Below are positions 8,979-18,293 of a DNA stretch of 64,000 nt, in pieces. The notes beneath the pieces are model-generated. The model made no database searches. It was not told the origin of the DNA and saw only the letters and a program-made list of their open reading frames with translations. Location of the stretch: the NCBI GenBank assembly GCA_033852175.1, contig JAWSUY010000058.1, positions 62,001 through 126,000 on the forward strand, given 5' to 3'. Position 1 is the stretch's first letter. Every line of letters starts with the position of its first letter. The position numbers and the translations under genes are program-made. This stretch comes from Agarilytica sp033852175. GTDB lineage: Bacteria > Pseudomonadota > Gammaproteobacteria > Pseudomonadales > Cellvibrionaceae.

Positions 8979-9107
8979 TTCGTGTGAAATTTGAATATGA
9001 AATAAATTGTAATAAATTGCGCTATAACCGATCACTTGGCAATAGACCGATTGGCAATAGTCCGTGTGGTGAAAAATAGCTTAGTACAGGATACATAGGT
9101 AAAAACA

Positions 9108-11306
9108 ATGCCATTACCCGAACCGAAATTTGAGACTCGGACTTATCGCGACCTGTACAACGAGGCGATCGCGCGGATTCCAGCGCATACACCCGAGTGG
9201 ACGAATCGGAGTGAGCCTGATCCTGGGGTTACGCTGTTGCAGTTGTTTTCGTTTATGACGGAAAGTTTGTTGTATCGAACAAATTTGATTCCGGAACGTA
9301 ATCGTCAGAAGTTTTTACGTTTGTTGCAGATTCCTATGCGGGCGGCATCTTCTGCAAAGGGGATGGTGGAGTTTAAAAATCCGCGTGGGGCGTTCGAGGT
9401 GTATACCCTAAATGCTGGGCAGTCGCTATCTGCAGGCAATGTCGCATTCAAAACAGATTCGGGGCTGGCCGTGTTGCCGGTTGAGTCGAAGGTTTATTAC
9501 AAAAAACCGAGTACCGCGGAAGATAATTCTGAACTGAATGATTTGTATAAGAATTTATATGCGGCGTTTGACCTCCCTGAAAACAAGTTGGAGTTTTACG
9601 AGACGAGTATTTTTGAGCCAGCAGTCGATGGGGCTAATTTGCGCTCGATCGATATTGCACGGGAAACGGTGGATGGCACAATTTGGATTGCGCTGTTAGC
9701 GCGTTCGAGTGAAACGCCAGCAACTGCGCGGGAGAAAATAGCGAACACGACTTTGTCGTTGGGGATTTTACCGACGATTGGTGATGAGGGGTGTGTCATC
9801 GAACCGGTTCCCGCCTTATCCGAAAATCAGCAAGATTTGGTGTTTGAAATTCCGAATGCAAGTGATGATCGAATTCGTTATGAACCGCTTGAATTTACAG
9901 CGGACCATGATTTATTAAAACAGGCGGGGATTGTCAAGTTGCAGTTACCGGCGGCGGATAAATTAACCGTTTGGGCTGAGGAGGCATTAACAGCAGGTGT
10001 GGATACGCGACCGCCTTCCTTAGAAAATACGGACGATCAGGCACGTTTGGTGACGTGGTTACGCGTTCGTTCTCCGCAGGTGGATACGAGTTTGGATATT
10101 GCTTCGCGGCAGTTGTCGATCAAGCTAGCGTGGACGGGTATTAATGCGGCGATGGTTGAGCAGCGCATTGATGTAAGTGCAGAGAAGTTGAGTAAGGGCA
10201 CGGGTAAGCCAGACCAGGCAACGCGTGTTTTAAATGTCCCGGTCATTGAACGTTCTCTTCGGCTTTTTATTAGTGGGGTGGAATGGACTGAGATCGATGA
10301 TCTAGCGACAGCGGCTTCGGAATTGGATTGCCAGGTTTCTTCTGCGTCTTCTAGTAATAAGGTTTTTAAGTTAGATAACGAATCCGGTGAGATTACGTTC
10401 GGCAATGGTGTGCATGGTGCTAGGCCGCCGCAGGGTGCCTTGATTCAAGTTGCGTATTCGCATGGTGGTGGTTTACAGGGGATGGTGGGGATTGGAACGA
10501 TTTTAAAATCTCCGGCTTTGCCATCTGGTGTGAAGGTGTCGAATCCTGTTCCTACGTGGGGCGGTACGGCGGCCGAGAAAGTAGCGGATGCGGAGCGGAA
10601 TATTCCGCAGGTGATGCGTCATCGTGAGCGTTTAATTTCTGAGGATGATTATAAGGATATCGTGTTACGAACGCCCGGTGTGGATATTGGCCGTGTTGAT
10701 ATTTTACCGTTGTTTCATCCGAAATTACCAAAGCAAACATCAGCAGGTGTCGTGACGGTGTTGATTATTCCGTTAACGGATGGTGTGTTTCCAGACTCGC
10801 CAGAGCCGGATCAGTTAATTTTAGAAAATGTGTGTCGGTATTTAACGCCGCGTCGGGTGTTGACGAGTGAGTTGCATGTGCGTGGGCCGGTTTATAAAGA
10901 GGTTTGGGTTTCGGTGGGATTGAGCACGGTTCCTGGTTTTGATCCTGCCCCTGTCAGAGAGGCGGTGAAGGATGAGATTAAGCAGTTTTTGTCACCGTTG
11001 GTTGGTGGGTTTTCGGATTCGGGTTGGCCGTTGGAAAAGTCGGTTGATGGTTTGGAAATTTCGGCGGCGGTGACGCGGGTTGATGGTGTATCGAAGGTGA
11101 ATCAGTTGAAGTTGAGTGAGTCTGTGGGGCCGGAGGTTTCAGAGATTGGGATGGCAGGTTTGAATTTACCGCGTGTGATGAAGATTGCGGTGGTGGAGGG
11201 GGATGCTTTGAGTATTGAGGATATTCGGGGCGATACGGAGGCTGAGCCTTTGACTTCGGATGGGACGAATATTGTGCCTGTTCCTGTGGTGCCGGTTGAG
11301 TGTTGA
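9108..11306 (+). CDS. Baseplate J-like protein (Afp11)
   Basis: The 732-residue protein carries the baseplate J signature: YRDLYNEAIARIPAHTPEWT near the start, DPGVTLLQLFSFMTESLLYR, a central VDAERNIPQVMRHRERLISEDDYKDIVLRTPGV-type block, and GRVDILP followed by VTVLIIPLTDG. It would form, together with the Afp12-like product two genes on, the wedge arms of the baseplate. It is preceded by a 129-base gap without a gene and followed by a hairpin repeat. Length and order agree with Afp11 homologs. Confidence 0.9.
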   Translation: MPLPEPKFETRTYRDLYNEAIARIPAHTPEWTNRSEPDPGVTLLQLFSFMTESLLYRTNLIPERNRQKFLRLLQIPMRAASSAKGMVEFKNPRGAFEVYTLNAGQSLSAGNVAFKTDSGLAVLPVESKVYYKKPSTAEDNSELNDLYKNLYAAFDLPENKLEFYETSIFEPAVDGANLRSIDIARETVDGTIWIALLARSSETPATAREKIANTTLSLGILPTIGDEGCVIEPVPALSENQQDLVFEIPNASDDRIRYEPLEFTADHDLLKQAGIVKLQLPAADKLTVWAEEALTAGVDTRPPSLENTDDQARLVTWLRVRSPQVDTSLDIASRQLSIKLAWTGINAAMVEQRIDVSAEKLSKGTGKPDQATRVLNVPVIERSLRLFISGVEWTEIDDLATAASELDCQVSSASSSNKVFKLDNESGEITFGNGVHGARPPQGALIQVAYSHGGGLQGMVGIGTILKSPALPSGVKVSNPVPTWGGTAAEKVADAERNIPQVMRHRERLISEDDYKDIVLRTPGVDIGRVDILPLFHPKLPKQTSAGVVTVLIIPLTDGVFPDSPEPDQLILENVCRYLTPRRVLTSELHVRGPVYKEVWVSVGLSTVPGFDPAPVREAVKDEIKQFLSPLVGGFSDSGWPLEKSVDGLEISAAVTRVDGVSKVNQLKLSESVGPEVSEIGMAGLNLPRVMKIAVVEGDALSIEDIRGDTEAEPLTSDGTNIVPVPVVPVEC

Positions 11307-11652
11307 TTTTTTAAGTGAGATTGAGATGGTTAGCTTTAGCTTCGATCAGGGCATGTAGGAATGCTTGTACTCCGAGTAAGGCTCGCTGTGAATACGTCCC
11401 TGTACGCTCGACCGCCGCATCCATGCGGCAGACGGCCTTACTCGGAGCACAACCATCCCTTTCCCGCGCTGCTAACTATTGAACGTCGACGAGAGAAAAT
11501 AGTTAAAAATAGGCTAGAAGAATTTCATCGTACGGTCCCCATAGAAATGCAGGCCAAGCTTTAAAAAATCCGTGAGTATTTACGGAATAAAAAAAACAAT
11601 TTGAAACAACATTGCAAACGCAACAAAACAAGAGAATTAATTAGAGATACCG
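11307..11652 (+). other. Intergenic stretch with one hairpin repeat
   Basis: The 346-base gap contains a branched hairpin (11358-11459) and an A-rich leader ahead of the next gene. A short frame crossing the hairpin has no protein signature. No terminator with a T-run is visible, so the operon probably reads through. Confidence 0.6.
11358..11459 (+). repeat. Branched hairpin repeat HP4
   Basis: Arms 11358-11382 and 11435-11459 match at 22 of 25 positions. The core contains AATACGTCCCTGTACGCTCGACC and a GCCGCATCCATGCGGC hairpin, almost identical to the cores of HP3 and HP7. Two of the three mismatches are T-G wobbles when the - strand is folded. Confidence 0.85.
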
Positions 11653-14595
11653 ATGGACGCAAATAACACTAAATATCATTTAATCTACGGTGAGCGTGAT
11701 TGGCTGCCTTTGCTCATTGAGCAAAGCAGTGTTGATATGTGGTGGGATAGTGAAAAACAATCCGTGTCGTTAGCCCCGATTGTCCAGCAGTTAGATGATT
11801 TTTCGCAGTCTCAGTTACTCAATGAGGATCTTCGGCGCGGCGCGGCTTATGACCATTACGGGAATATTTATTGGATCAATGACGCCGAGAATGAAATTGT
11901 TTATCACCCAGCGGCAACGCCTTTAGAATCGGGAAGTTTTTGGCAGGTGGATTTGTTAGAAGCTTTGTGTACAGCCCCAGTTGAATCTCAGCATGGTGAT
12001 TTTAAATCAGCTTCGGATACGTCTAGTCTGGGAGCAATTCCTCAGACCGTAAAACCAAAATTGAAAGGCTTAACTGTAACGTCACATGAGTATCTCGTGG
12101 TGGGAACGGTCGAGCCTGCAGGTTTGTTGGTTTTTGATTGTCACGCGGGTGGTCCGCCTACGTGGTTGTGTTGGCCAAAACAGATTGCATTTTCTCCCTT
12201 TGATATTAGCTGTGCGCCGGATGGCGGATTGTGGGTGTTGGATCGGGATTTTGTGAGTGGTGAATCTCGTGTTTGGCATTTGGATAAGAATTTTAGAGTA
12301 CTGGATTGTTCGGGTGAGTCTGTCGATCTGTTGTCGGTATTTTCTCATGATTTCTTTACGTCGCCCGAAGAGATGTCGAATCTAGATGATGCCAGTGAGG
12401 GGGAGAGCGATGGCGTTGCGCGTCGGCGGTTTCTTTCTGGCTTGTCGATTAATGTCGGCGGTTCAGTTCTTGCGGAGGTTCCAGTTGCGATTGAAGCTTT
12501 GTCTGCTAATCGGTTTATATTATTAAATACATCTTTGAGTGATGAATCGTCTGTGATTCATTATTTTGTTGATGGGGCTTTGGTCGATTCGGTGAGCTTG
12601 GATGAGTCGGTAATAGGTGGGTTGTTGGGCGAGCCTGCTATTTTTGCTCATGATTTCGCTTTTGTTCCGGATTCTAATGACGATGATCGTTCGGTTGTTG
12701 GGAGTTTGTACGTCGCAGTGACACATGCAAAACAGTCGTACAAGTTTTCCTTACGGGCGAGTGAAACGGCGTTAACGCTAGTTTTACAGCCGATTTTGTT
12801 GCCGATGCGCGCGTATAGCGGTAAAGGACTGATAGCATCGGGAGCAAAGGCGTTTTACGATTTTGGCGATCGTTGGTTGCCGCTTGCTGAGCAGCCGCGT
12901 CAAACATTTCAAAGTGAAGCCGTTATTAACGGCATTATTAAAGATGGTGAAGAGCCTGATTGTGTGTGGCATCGAATTATTATTGATGCCTGTATCCCGG
13001 CGGGTACGTCGGTGGTGTTTGAAAGCCGATGTTCAAACACCGAAGAAACCTTAAGTGAGGTGGCTTGGCAGCGCGAACCACAGGTTCATTTGCGGGCTGA
13101 GGGCGCTGAGTTGCCGTTTTTTGATCCCTATGATTCTGAAAAAGTGAATGCGGATATTACCGGTAGTTGGGATGTTCTTTTTCAGAATGCGGTGGGGCGT
13201 TTTGTTGAATTGCGTCTCCGATTAACGGGCAATAAACGTTCTACACCACGAATACAGTCGTGTCGAATTTACTATCCACGTTTCTCATATGTGGATCGTT
13301 ATCTTCCAGCGGTTTATCAAGATGATCAAAGCTCTGCCAGTTTCCTAGATCGCTTTCTTGCCAATGTCGAAGGATTATATACGGGGTTAGAAGATAAGAT
13401 CGCGCGAGCAGAATCGTTGTTCGATACTCGCACGAGTCCGTCTGAATTTTTGGATTGGTTGGGTGGCTGGTTGGGCGCATTTATTGACCCCTCGTGGGAT
13501 AATAATCGAAAGCGGTTGTTTATCGATAATGCGATTTTACTTTTTAATTGGCGTGGCACCGTGTTGGGCTTGCAGGCTTTATTGACCTTGTCGACAGCAC
13601 CATGTCCAGATGAACGAATATTTGATGCCCTACGCAGTAAAAGTGAACAAGGGATTAGTGAAAGCGGCCAAGAGCTTGACCCAAAAGAACCAGCGTTTAG
13701 TGGGGGTATTCGCATTGTTGAGCACTACCAAACACGGCGTAATTCAGGAATTCTGTTAAACGATTCAAATCCAATAAATTCGGAAACAAGTTTAGAGCAA
13801 GAAGGTAACCGTTCAAGCTGGGAACCGGCTTTAGGTGCTGGTATTTTGCATGAAAAGTACCAGGACTTTTTGGCTGCGACCTACGTGAATAACATTGCCC
13901 ATCTCAATCTGGCTTGGGAAACATCGTTAACGACTTTTGGCGATATTATTTTTCCGCCGACACTTCCCGATTTATTACGGTTCGATAACGATTCGGAACA
14001 GCGTGACTGGTTGCATTTTACACGCGATTTTATTGGCTTTACCTATCCCCAGGTCACTGAAGATGACGAATGGCGTTTTCAAGATTATTGTCAGCGACGA
14101 TACCGGCAGATTGAAAAGTTTAATGCTGCACATGGATTGCTCGGTGATTTCGAACGGTTGAGTTTTGATGACATTGCTTTACCGAAACAATTCCCGAATA
14201 ACAAACAAGCCCTACACGACTGGATAGAGTTTGTTTCGCTGGCTTTACCGATAGCGCAGCAGGCACATACCTTCACCGTACTGTTACCGACGGTGTTAGG
14301 TGATCTACCGTCCGAATTGGAATTACAGCGAGCGCGTGTTGAAGAGATTGTCGCGCGTGAGAAACCAGCACATACCCTATTTGACGTGAAATATTTTTGG
14401 GCCATGTTTCAGGTCGGCAGCGCGCGCTTAGGCATCGATACCTCTATCGGTGATGGTGGTCGCTTCGTTGCTTTAGTTTTAGGCGAAAATTTCTTAGGTC
14501 AAAGTTTTCTTTCAGAATCACATCCCTGGAGTGTTGTTGATCGCTCCATAGTGGGGAGGGGACGCTTACGGTCTTCTCTTGAATGGAGAGTATAA
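11653..14595 (+). CDS. Afp12-like baseplate protein: beta-propeller plus tail-protein-I-like domain
   Basis: A 980-residue protein. The first ~450 residues contain repeated beta-blades of NHL/SMP-30 style (YDHYGNIYWINDAENEIVYH, CAPDGGLWVLDRDF, SLYVAVTHAK). From ~residue 533 comes the tail-protein-I-like region: YYPRFSYVDRYLPAVYQDD, SFLDRFLANVEGLYTGLEDKI, PSEFLDWLGGWLGAFIDPSW and RKRLFIDNAILLFNWRGTVLGL. This block is typical of the Afp12/T6SS TssG-like wedge partner of the J-like protein. Start and order fit the eCIS scheme. The 3-base gap to the next gene indicates co-translation. Confidence 0.85.
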   Translation: MDANNTKYHLIYGERDWLPLLIEQSSVDMWWDSEKQSVSLAPIVQQLDDFSQSQLLNEDLRRGAAYDHYGNIYWINDAENEIVYHPAATPLESGSFWQVDLLEALCTAPVESQHGDFKSASDTSSLGAIPQTVKPKLKGLTVTSHEYLVVGTVEPAGLLVFDCHAGGPPTWLCWPKQIAFSPFDISCAPDGGLWVLDRDFVSGESRVWHLDKNFRVLDCSGESVDLLSVFSHDFFTSPEEMSNLDDASEGESDGVARRRFLSGLSINVGGSVLAEVPVAIEALSANRFILLNTSLSDESSVIHYFVDGALVDSVSLDESVIGGLLGEPAIFAHDFAFVPDSNDDDRSVVGSLYVAVTHAKQSYKFSLRASETALTLVLQPILLPMRAYSGKGLIASGAKAFYDFGDRWLPLAEQPRQTFQSEAVINGIIKDGEEPDCVWHRIIIDACIPAGTSVVFESRCSNTEETLSEVAWQREPQVHLRAEGAELPFFDPYDSEKVNADITGSWDVLFQNAVGRFVELRLRLTGNKRSTPRIQSCRIYYPRFSYVDRYLPAVYQDDQSSASFLDRFLANVEGLYTGLEDKIARAESLFDTRTSPSEFLDWLGGWLGAFIDPSWDNNRKRLFIDNAILLFNWRGTVLGLQALLTLSTAPCPDERIFDALRSKSEQGISESGQELDPKEPAFSGGIRIVEHYQTRRNSGILLNDSNPINSETSLEQEGNRSSWEPALGAGILHEKYQDFLAATYVNNIAHLNLAWETSLTTFGDIIFPPTLPDLLRFDNDSEQRDWLHFTRDFIGFTYPQVTEDDEWRFQDYCQRRYRQIEKFNAAHGLLGDFERLSFDDIALPKQFPNNKQALHDWIEFVSLALPIAQQAHTFTVLLPTVLGDLPSELELQRARVEEIVAREKPAHTLFDVKYFWAMFQVGSARLGIDTSIGDGGRFVALVLGENFLGQSFLSESHPWSVVDRSIVGRGRLRSSLEWRV

Positions 14596-14598
14596 AAA

Positions 14599-16251
14599 AT
14601 GAGTGATTTCACCAGCGTATACCCAGAAGCCACGGTTTTAGACCCGACCAAGCGTGTAAATTATATTCATGGTTTGGTCTTGGGTGTAGACGAGTTTAAG
14701 CAAGAAGAGTTTTATCTCCTAGAGAAAGACAAGCTTCATAACCGTTCGTTACACGGTTACGGAACAGTGTGCGGTCTTAAAGTCGATCAGCAAGAAACCA
14801 GCGCGGGTTTAGAAATTCAAGTGTCGGCAGGCATGGCTGTTTCGCCAAGCGGCCAAGTGATACAAGTCCCTCGTACGCAATGCGCCGTCATTGATGAGTG
14901 GCTTGCCAGTCATGGTGATGAAGTCGCTGAACATCTGGGTTCGCCAGCCGATGGTTCATTAGTTCTTAATCTAATGCTGTGTTATCGCGAATGTAAAACC
15001 GATATCGTGCCCATTCCAACTGGACCGTGTCAGTCCCTAGAAGAATCAACCGCACCTTCACGTATTGCCGATGACTTCAGTTTATCGTTTGAATTAGACA
15101 CACCGCCTGACATGCATTTTCAATCGTCGATGCAAGACTTAACCGAGCTACTACTGAATATAGCAGTGGAAGCAGGCGGTGAAATGACCGTCGACGATAT
15201 TAAAATCTTGGTTCGCACCTTAATTCCTGGCGATGCGTTTACATCACCTCCAGAAGGCGGAATCAGTTCTCCCCCATTATCCTCACCTGATCTGTCCAAT
15301 GTGATAGACCCTGGCAATTTACAGGAATTATTTAACGCGGCGTTTCTAGTCTGGGTGACTGAAGTAAAAACCTGTCTGTTGTCACAAAGTATTGGAAATA
15401 ATATTGAAACCGTACCTGGTGACCCATTCCAAAAATGCGTATTTTTAGCCGCAATAGAAGTGGATGTCGAAACCATCGATGGCCTTGTACGAATTGACGC
15501 AGGCACAAGCGTGTCAATAGACGAGCAATATCGACAAATACTGCTCAACACCCAAGCCATGCAAAATTACTTGGGGCCGTTGTCGACCTGGGCGAAAACC
15601 CTGGCAGATTTTGTAATGCCAGAGGAACTTGCTGGCCCAATTGATGAAGAATCCCTCGTCCATATCGATAGTGACGAAACCATAAACGGGTCAAAAACAT
15701 TCGAAGCACCGCTGCTTTTAAATGGTGATGGTCGTGTGCGAAAACGCATAAGTTTATCCGCGCATCAAGCCCATCATGGGCGCGGAGCTGCACGCGGGCT
15801 ATTCTCGAACACATTACCGGCAATGCATTTTCTAACCACCGGCCCCAATGCCTATGGCGGCGAAGCTTTATTCAACATTCCAATGCCGGACGATATTGAT
15901 GTTTCTGTACGCCCACAGTTCCGTTTGATATGGGGTTTTCAAGGCGCACCAGAGCCGTCAGCGATCGCCTTCGATTGGCGAGTTGGCGCGCAATTTTATG
16001 AAGCGAACGAATCGGTACCAGGTTCCCCCTTTGAATTTATAAATATTGCCATGGCCGAGCCCAGCGTGCGTCGTAACGATGTGTTAGTTACTGCATTTCA
16101 AGAATTCGACGGTGATGTCGATCTCACCAGTGATACACAGTTCGGTGCATTGCATATCTCGATACTCGACCCTGGCGTGGCAATTTCTCAAATCTACTTG
16201 CTGCAAGTAGAAATCGAATACACCGCAAACCGACTCGGTGGGAGTTTATAG
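14599..16251 (+). CDS. eCIS-associated protein with HGYGTVCGLKV motif (550 aa)
   Basis: Function unknown. The N-terminus has KRVNYIHGLVLGVDEFKQE, LHNRSLHGYGTVCGLKV and SAGMAVSPSGQVIQVP, a layout shared with the next protein (ligand-like YxxG, then GVV/GTV-x-GL-x-V, then a D/S-A/K-G-M-A-x-x-x-x-G stretch). Such proteins occur downstream of baseplate genes in eCIS loci. The last ~180 residues are a beta-rich domain (VRPQFRLIWGFQG ... ISQIYLLQVEIEYTA). A baseplate-attached or fibre-base role is a guess from context. A GGAGAG ribosome-binding site at 14584-14589 supports the start. Confidence 0.7.
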   Translation: MSDFTSVYPEATVLDPTKRVNYIHGLVLGVDEFKQEEFYLLEKDKLHNRSLHGYGTVCGLKVDQQETSAGLEIQVSAGMAVSPSGQVIQVPRTQCAVIDEWLASHGDEVAEHLGSPADGSLVLNLMLCYRECKTDIVPIPTGPCQSLEESTAPSRIADDFSLSFELDTPPDMHFQSSMQDLTELLLNIAVEAGGEMTVDDIKILVRTLIPGDAFTSPPEGGISSPPLSSPDLSNVIDPGNLQELFNAAFLVWVTEVKTCLLSQSIGNNIETVPGDPFQKCVFLAAIEVDVETIDGLVRIDAGTSVSIDEQYRQILLNTQAMQNYLGPLSTWAKTLADFVMPEELAGPIDEESLVHIDSDETINGSKTFEAPLLLNGDGRVRKRISLSAHQAHHGRGAARGLFSNTLPAMHFLTTGPNAYGGEALFNIPMPDDIDVSVRPQFRLIWGFQGAPEPSAIAFDWRVGAQFYEANESVPGSPFEFINIAMAEPSVRRNDVLVTAFQEFDGDVDLTSDTQFGALHISILDPGVAISQIYLLQVEIEYTANRLGGSL

Positions 16252-16253
16252 CC

Positions 16254-17609
16254 ATGAGCTTTAAATCGCTGTTAGAACCGATTACCGAAAGTGGTATTAA
16301 AAATACAAATTACTTTGAAGGGCGGCTATTAAGCGGAAAAGATTTAACCGAGCAAGAAGCGGCTAACCGTCGACATCGACAACAACTAGGCCTAACGATG
16401 GGCCATGGCGTGGTCAATGGTTTAAACGTGTCGATCGAAAGTAACGGGGCAGAAGGTTCAGACCCGGTCGTGCGTGTTGATAAAGGCATGGCCATCACCT
16501 TAGAGGGCGATGTGGTTGAATTACCATTGAATTACATCGACTTAAAATTATCCCGAAGTTTTGAAGGACTTGATGCAAGCTTAACGGGGTTTAAAAACTG
16601 TTCTCCGTTACCGTCTGAAAAACTCGTGCCGAGCGGCGCGGGCTTGTATATCTTGGTTATGTCGCCCGCCAATGCCTATGAAGAATATGCCCCCAAAAGT
16701 GGATTGCAGAAAAAAGGGATTGCGCATAACTGTGGCAGAGCCTACTTGGTCGAAGGTGTTAAATTTCGCTTAGTGAAATTCGACCCCACTTTAATGCCAA
16801 ACATTTCCGAAGCGACACGATCACAGTTAAGCGATGATCTGCTAAGCACCACCAACCCCGTAACTTTATCGGATATTGAAAACCTTTCGTTAATGCGCAA
16901 CTTAGTTGCCCATGTGTGTTTCGGCACAGATGGCGTAATGGAATCAGCAACGGACCCCACCTTTTTAAATAACCCAAAAACCGCAGTAGGTTTAGATGCC
17001 TTGGTCGGGTTGGATGAAGGCTTTGATTCCTGCGACACACCATTGGCCATGATCTACTGGAATTTAGAAGGCATAGCATTTGTGGATAATTGGGCGGTAA
17101 AACGTAAAGCCAGTCAACGTGACATCGTGGCGTATAGCATCCCATCGTTTACACGTCACAGTTATTCTCGGTCAGATGAGAGTCGTTTACAGTTTCAAGA
17201 TCAGATTAAATTCCTACAAGATGAAATAGCCGATCTCAGTGAGTTTAATGTAATCGATTATTTCCGTTACCTTCCGCCGGTTGGTTATATTCCCGTGGAT
17301 ATCGTTAATACGGGATCTGGATTTACGGAAAAAGAATTCTTTGATGATTTAAGTATTCGAAAATCGGTATTTGTTGAAGCCTCTGGTTTGGTTCCAGTAA
17401 CGCAGGTTGCGATGACTTATTGGCCGATTGATTTGGAAAGTGAAGAGTTTATGTGGTTATACCGAACGCGGGAAAATGCACAGCAGGCGGATAATTTATC
17501 GATAGGCGTTCAGGAATATATAGTGTTTGCGAGTGGGCATTCTCCCTACGCTGGTAATGCGAGGTTTAATTTGTCGAAGTGGGATTATAGTAATTACGGG
17601 TTGATTTAG
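16254..17609 (+). CDS. eCIS-associated protein with HGVVNGLNV motif (451 aa)
   Basis: A relative of the preceding protein in its first ~100 residues: NTNYFEGRLLSGKDLTEQE, GLTMGHGVVNGLNV and VRVDKGMAITLEGDVVELP. The remaining ~350 residues differ and end in a beta-rich region. It starts two bases after the preceding stop, so the pair is probably one functional unit. Function unknown; a part peripheral to the baseplate is possible. Its stop is followed within ten bases by a tandem GGGTGAY heptamer array and two hairpin repeats. Confidence 0.7.
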   Translation: MSFKSLLEPITESGIKNTNYFEGRLLSGKDLTEQEAANRRHRQQLGLTMGHGVVNGLNVSIESNGAEGSDPVVRVDKGMAITLEGDVVELPLNYIDLKLSRSFEGLDASLTGFKNCSPLPSEKLVPSGAGLYILVMSPANAYEEYAPKSGLQKKGIAHNCGRAYLVEGVKFRLVKFDPTLMPNISEATRSQLSDDLLSTTNPVTLSDIENLSLMRNLVAHVCFGTDGVMESATDPTFLNNPKTAVGLDALVGLDEGFDSCDTPLAMIYWNLEGIAFVDNWAVKRKASQRDIVAYSIPSFTRHSYSRSDESRLQFQDQIKFLQDEIADLSEFNVIDYFRYLPPVGYIPVDIVNTGSGFTEKEFFDDLSIRKSVFVEASGLVPVTQVAMTYWPIDLESEEFMWLYRTRENAQQADNLSIGVQEYIVFASGHSPYAGNARFNLSKWDYSNYGLI

Positions 17610-17615
17610 GGTTTT

Positions 17616-17665
17616 GGGTGATGGGTGATGGGTGATGGGTGACGGGTGACGGGTGACGGGTGTGG
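17616..17665 (+). repeat. Heptamer tandem repeat (GGGTGAY)n
   Basis: Seven head-to-tail copies of GGGTGAT/GGGTGAC and a final GGGTGTG. The first three copies carry T and the next carry C at position 7. The array starts 7 bases after a stop codon. A shorter related run lies just after another stop at 41341-41376. Confidence 0.85.
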
Positions 17666-17677
17666 GGCAGACCGCAT

Positions 17678-17832
17678 CGGCTATACGGGATGGTTTTCGA
17701 AGACACGCTACAAGTACATCCCTGTAGGCTCGCTAATGCCATCCATCGACAGTGTGCTCCTGCACTGTCTACTACACCACATCCGTGTGGTAATGGCATG
17801 AGACGGTCTCCGAAAATCATCCCGCATACCCG
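17678..17832 (+). repeat. Branched hairpin repeat HP5 (expanded core)
   Basis: Arms 17678-17704 and 17806-17832 match at 23 of 27 positions. The core has the common start GACACGC, TACATCCCTGTAGGCTCG. Its second hairpin is expanded: ATGCCAT pairs with ATGGCAT and encloses two further hairpins, GACAGTG-TGCTCCTG-CACTGTC and CCACATCCGTGTGG. Each small hairpin keeps a TCC-containing loop. Confidence 0.85.
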
Positions 17833-18001
17833 ACGCTCAGTGCCAGAATCACTTTTGGGAAAAACAAAACCTCATGAACTGGTACGCACTGTCTCCGTAC
17901 TAACCCACACCGAGGTCAAGCGAAGTGAAGGTATGCATTCCCAAACGAAAATATGGGGACGAGAAAAAAGGCAAATAGAAATAACTAGCTACAAGCACGT
18001 A

Positions 18002-18164
18002 GCTACAGGGGTTCGGTAAGTATTTGTGAGACCTTGCATTGCCATGGATGGCAATGGACAACTATAGGGATGTAGTTGTTAGAGCGAAGTAGGATGCCAG
18101 AGCCGAGAGCCTACAGGGACGTACTTGTGGCGTGTCTCATAAATGCTTACCGGATCGCTGTAGC
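18002..18164 (-). repeat. Branched hairpin repeat HP6 (reverse orientation)
   Basis: Arms 18002-18032 and 18134-18164 match at 26 of 31 positions; four of the five mismatches are G-T wobbles on the + strand. Read on the - strand the core has GACACGCCACAAGTACGTCCCTGTAGGCTC, then extra hairpins (ACAACTACATCCCTATAGTTGT and CATTGCCATCCATGGCAATG). The outer ends share GCTACAGGGGTTCG-like sequence with HP9. Confidence 0.85.
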
Positions 18165-18293
18165 GGGCAAAAATCACGAACAAACTAAAACCTGAAAATG
18201 TTACATGCTAAATGTAAAAGAAACAGAAAACAGAATTTTTTTAATACAAACGGACGTTAAAAACGTTCTAGCAAAAATATCCGGGAGGAATTT

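Larger units (their letters stand above)
17610..18293 (+). other. 684-base repeat-rich intergenic stretch
   Basis: Contains a heptamer tandem array (17616-17665), a + oriented branched hairpin (17678-17832), a 169-base spacer and a - oriented branched hairpin (18002-18164). The strong ribosome-binding site GGGAGGAA at 18284-18291 belongs to the next gene. An open frame across the repeats has no protein features. Confidence 0.7.

Noticed and set aside
11361..11564. Short frame after the J-like gene
   Set aside because: It is the hairpin HP4 read as protein.
17660..18019. 119-residue frame in the repeat-rich gap
   Set aside because: It consists of hairpin and spacer sequence only.
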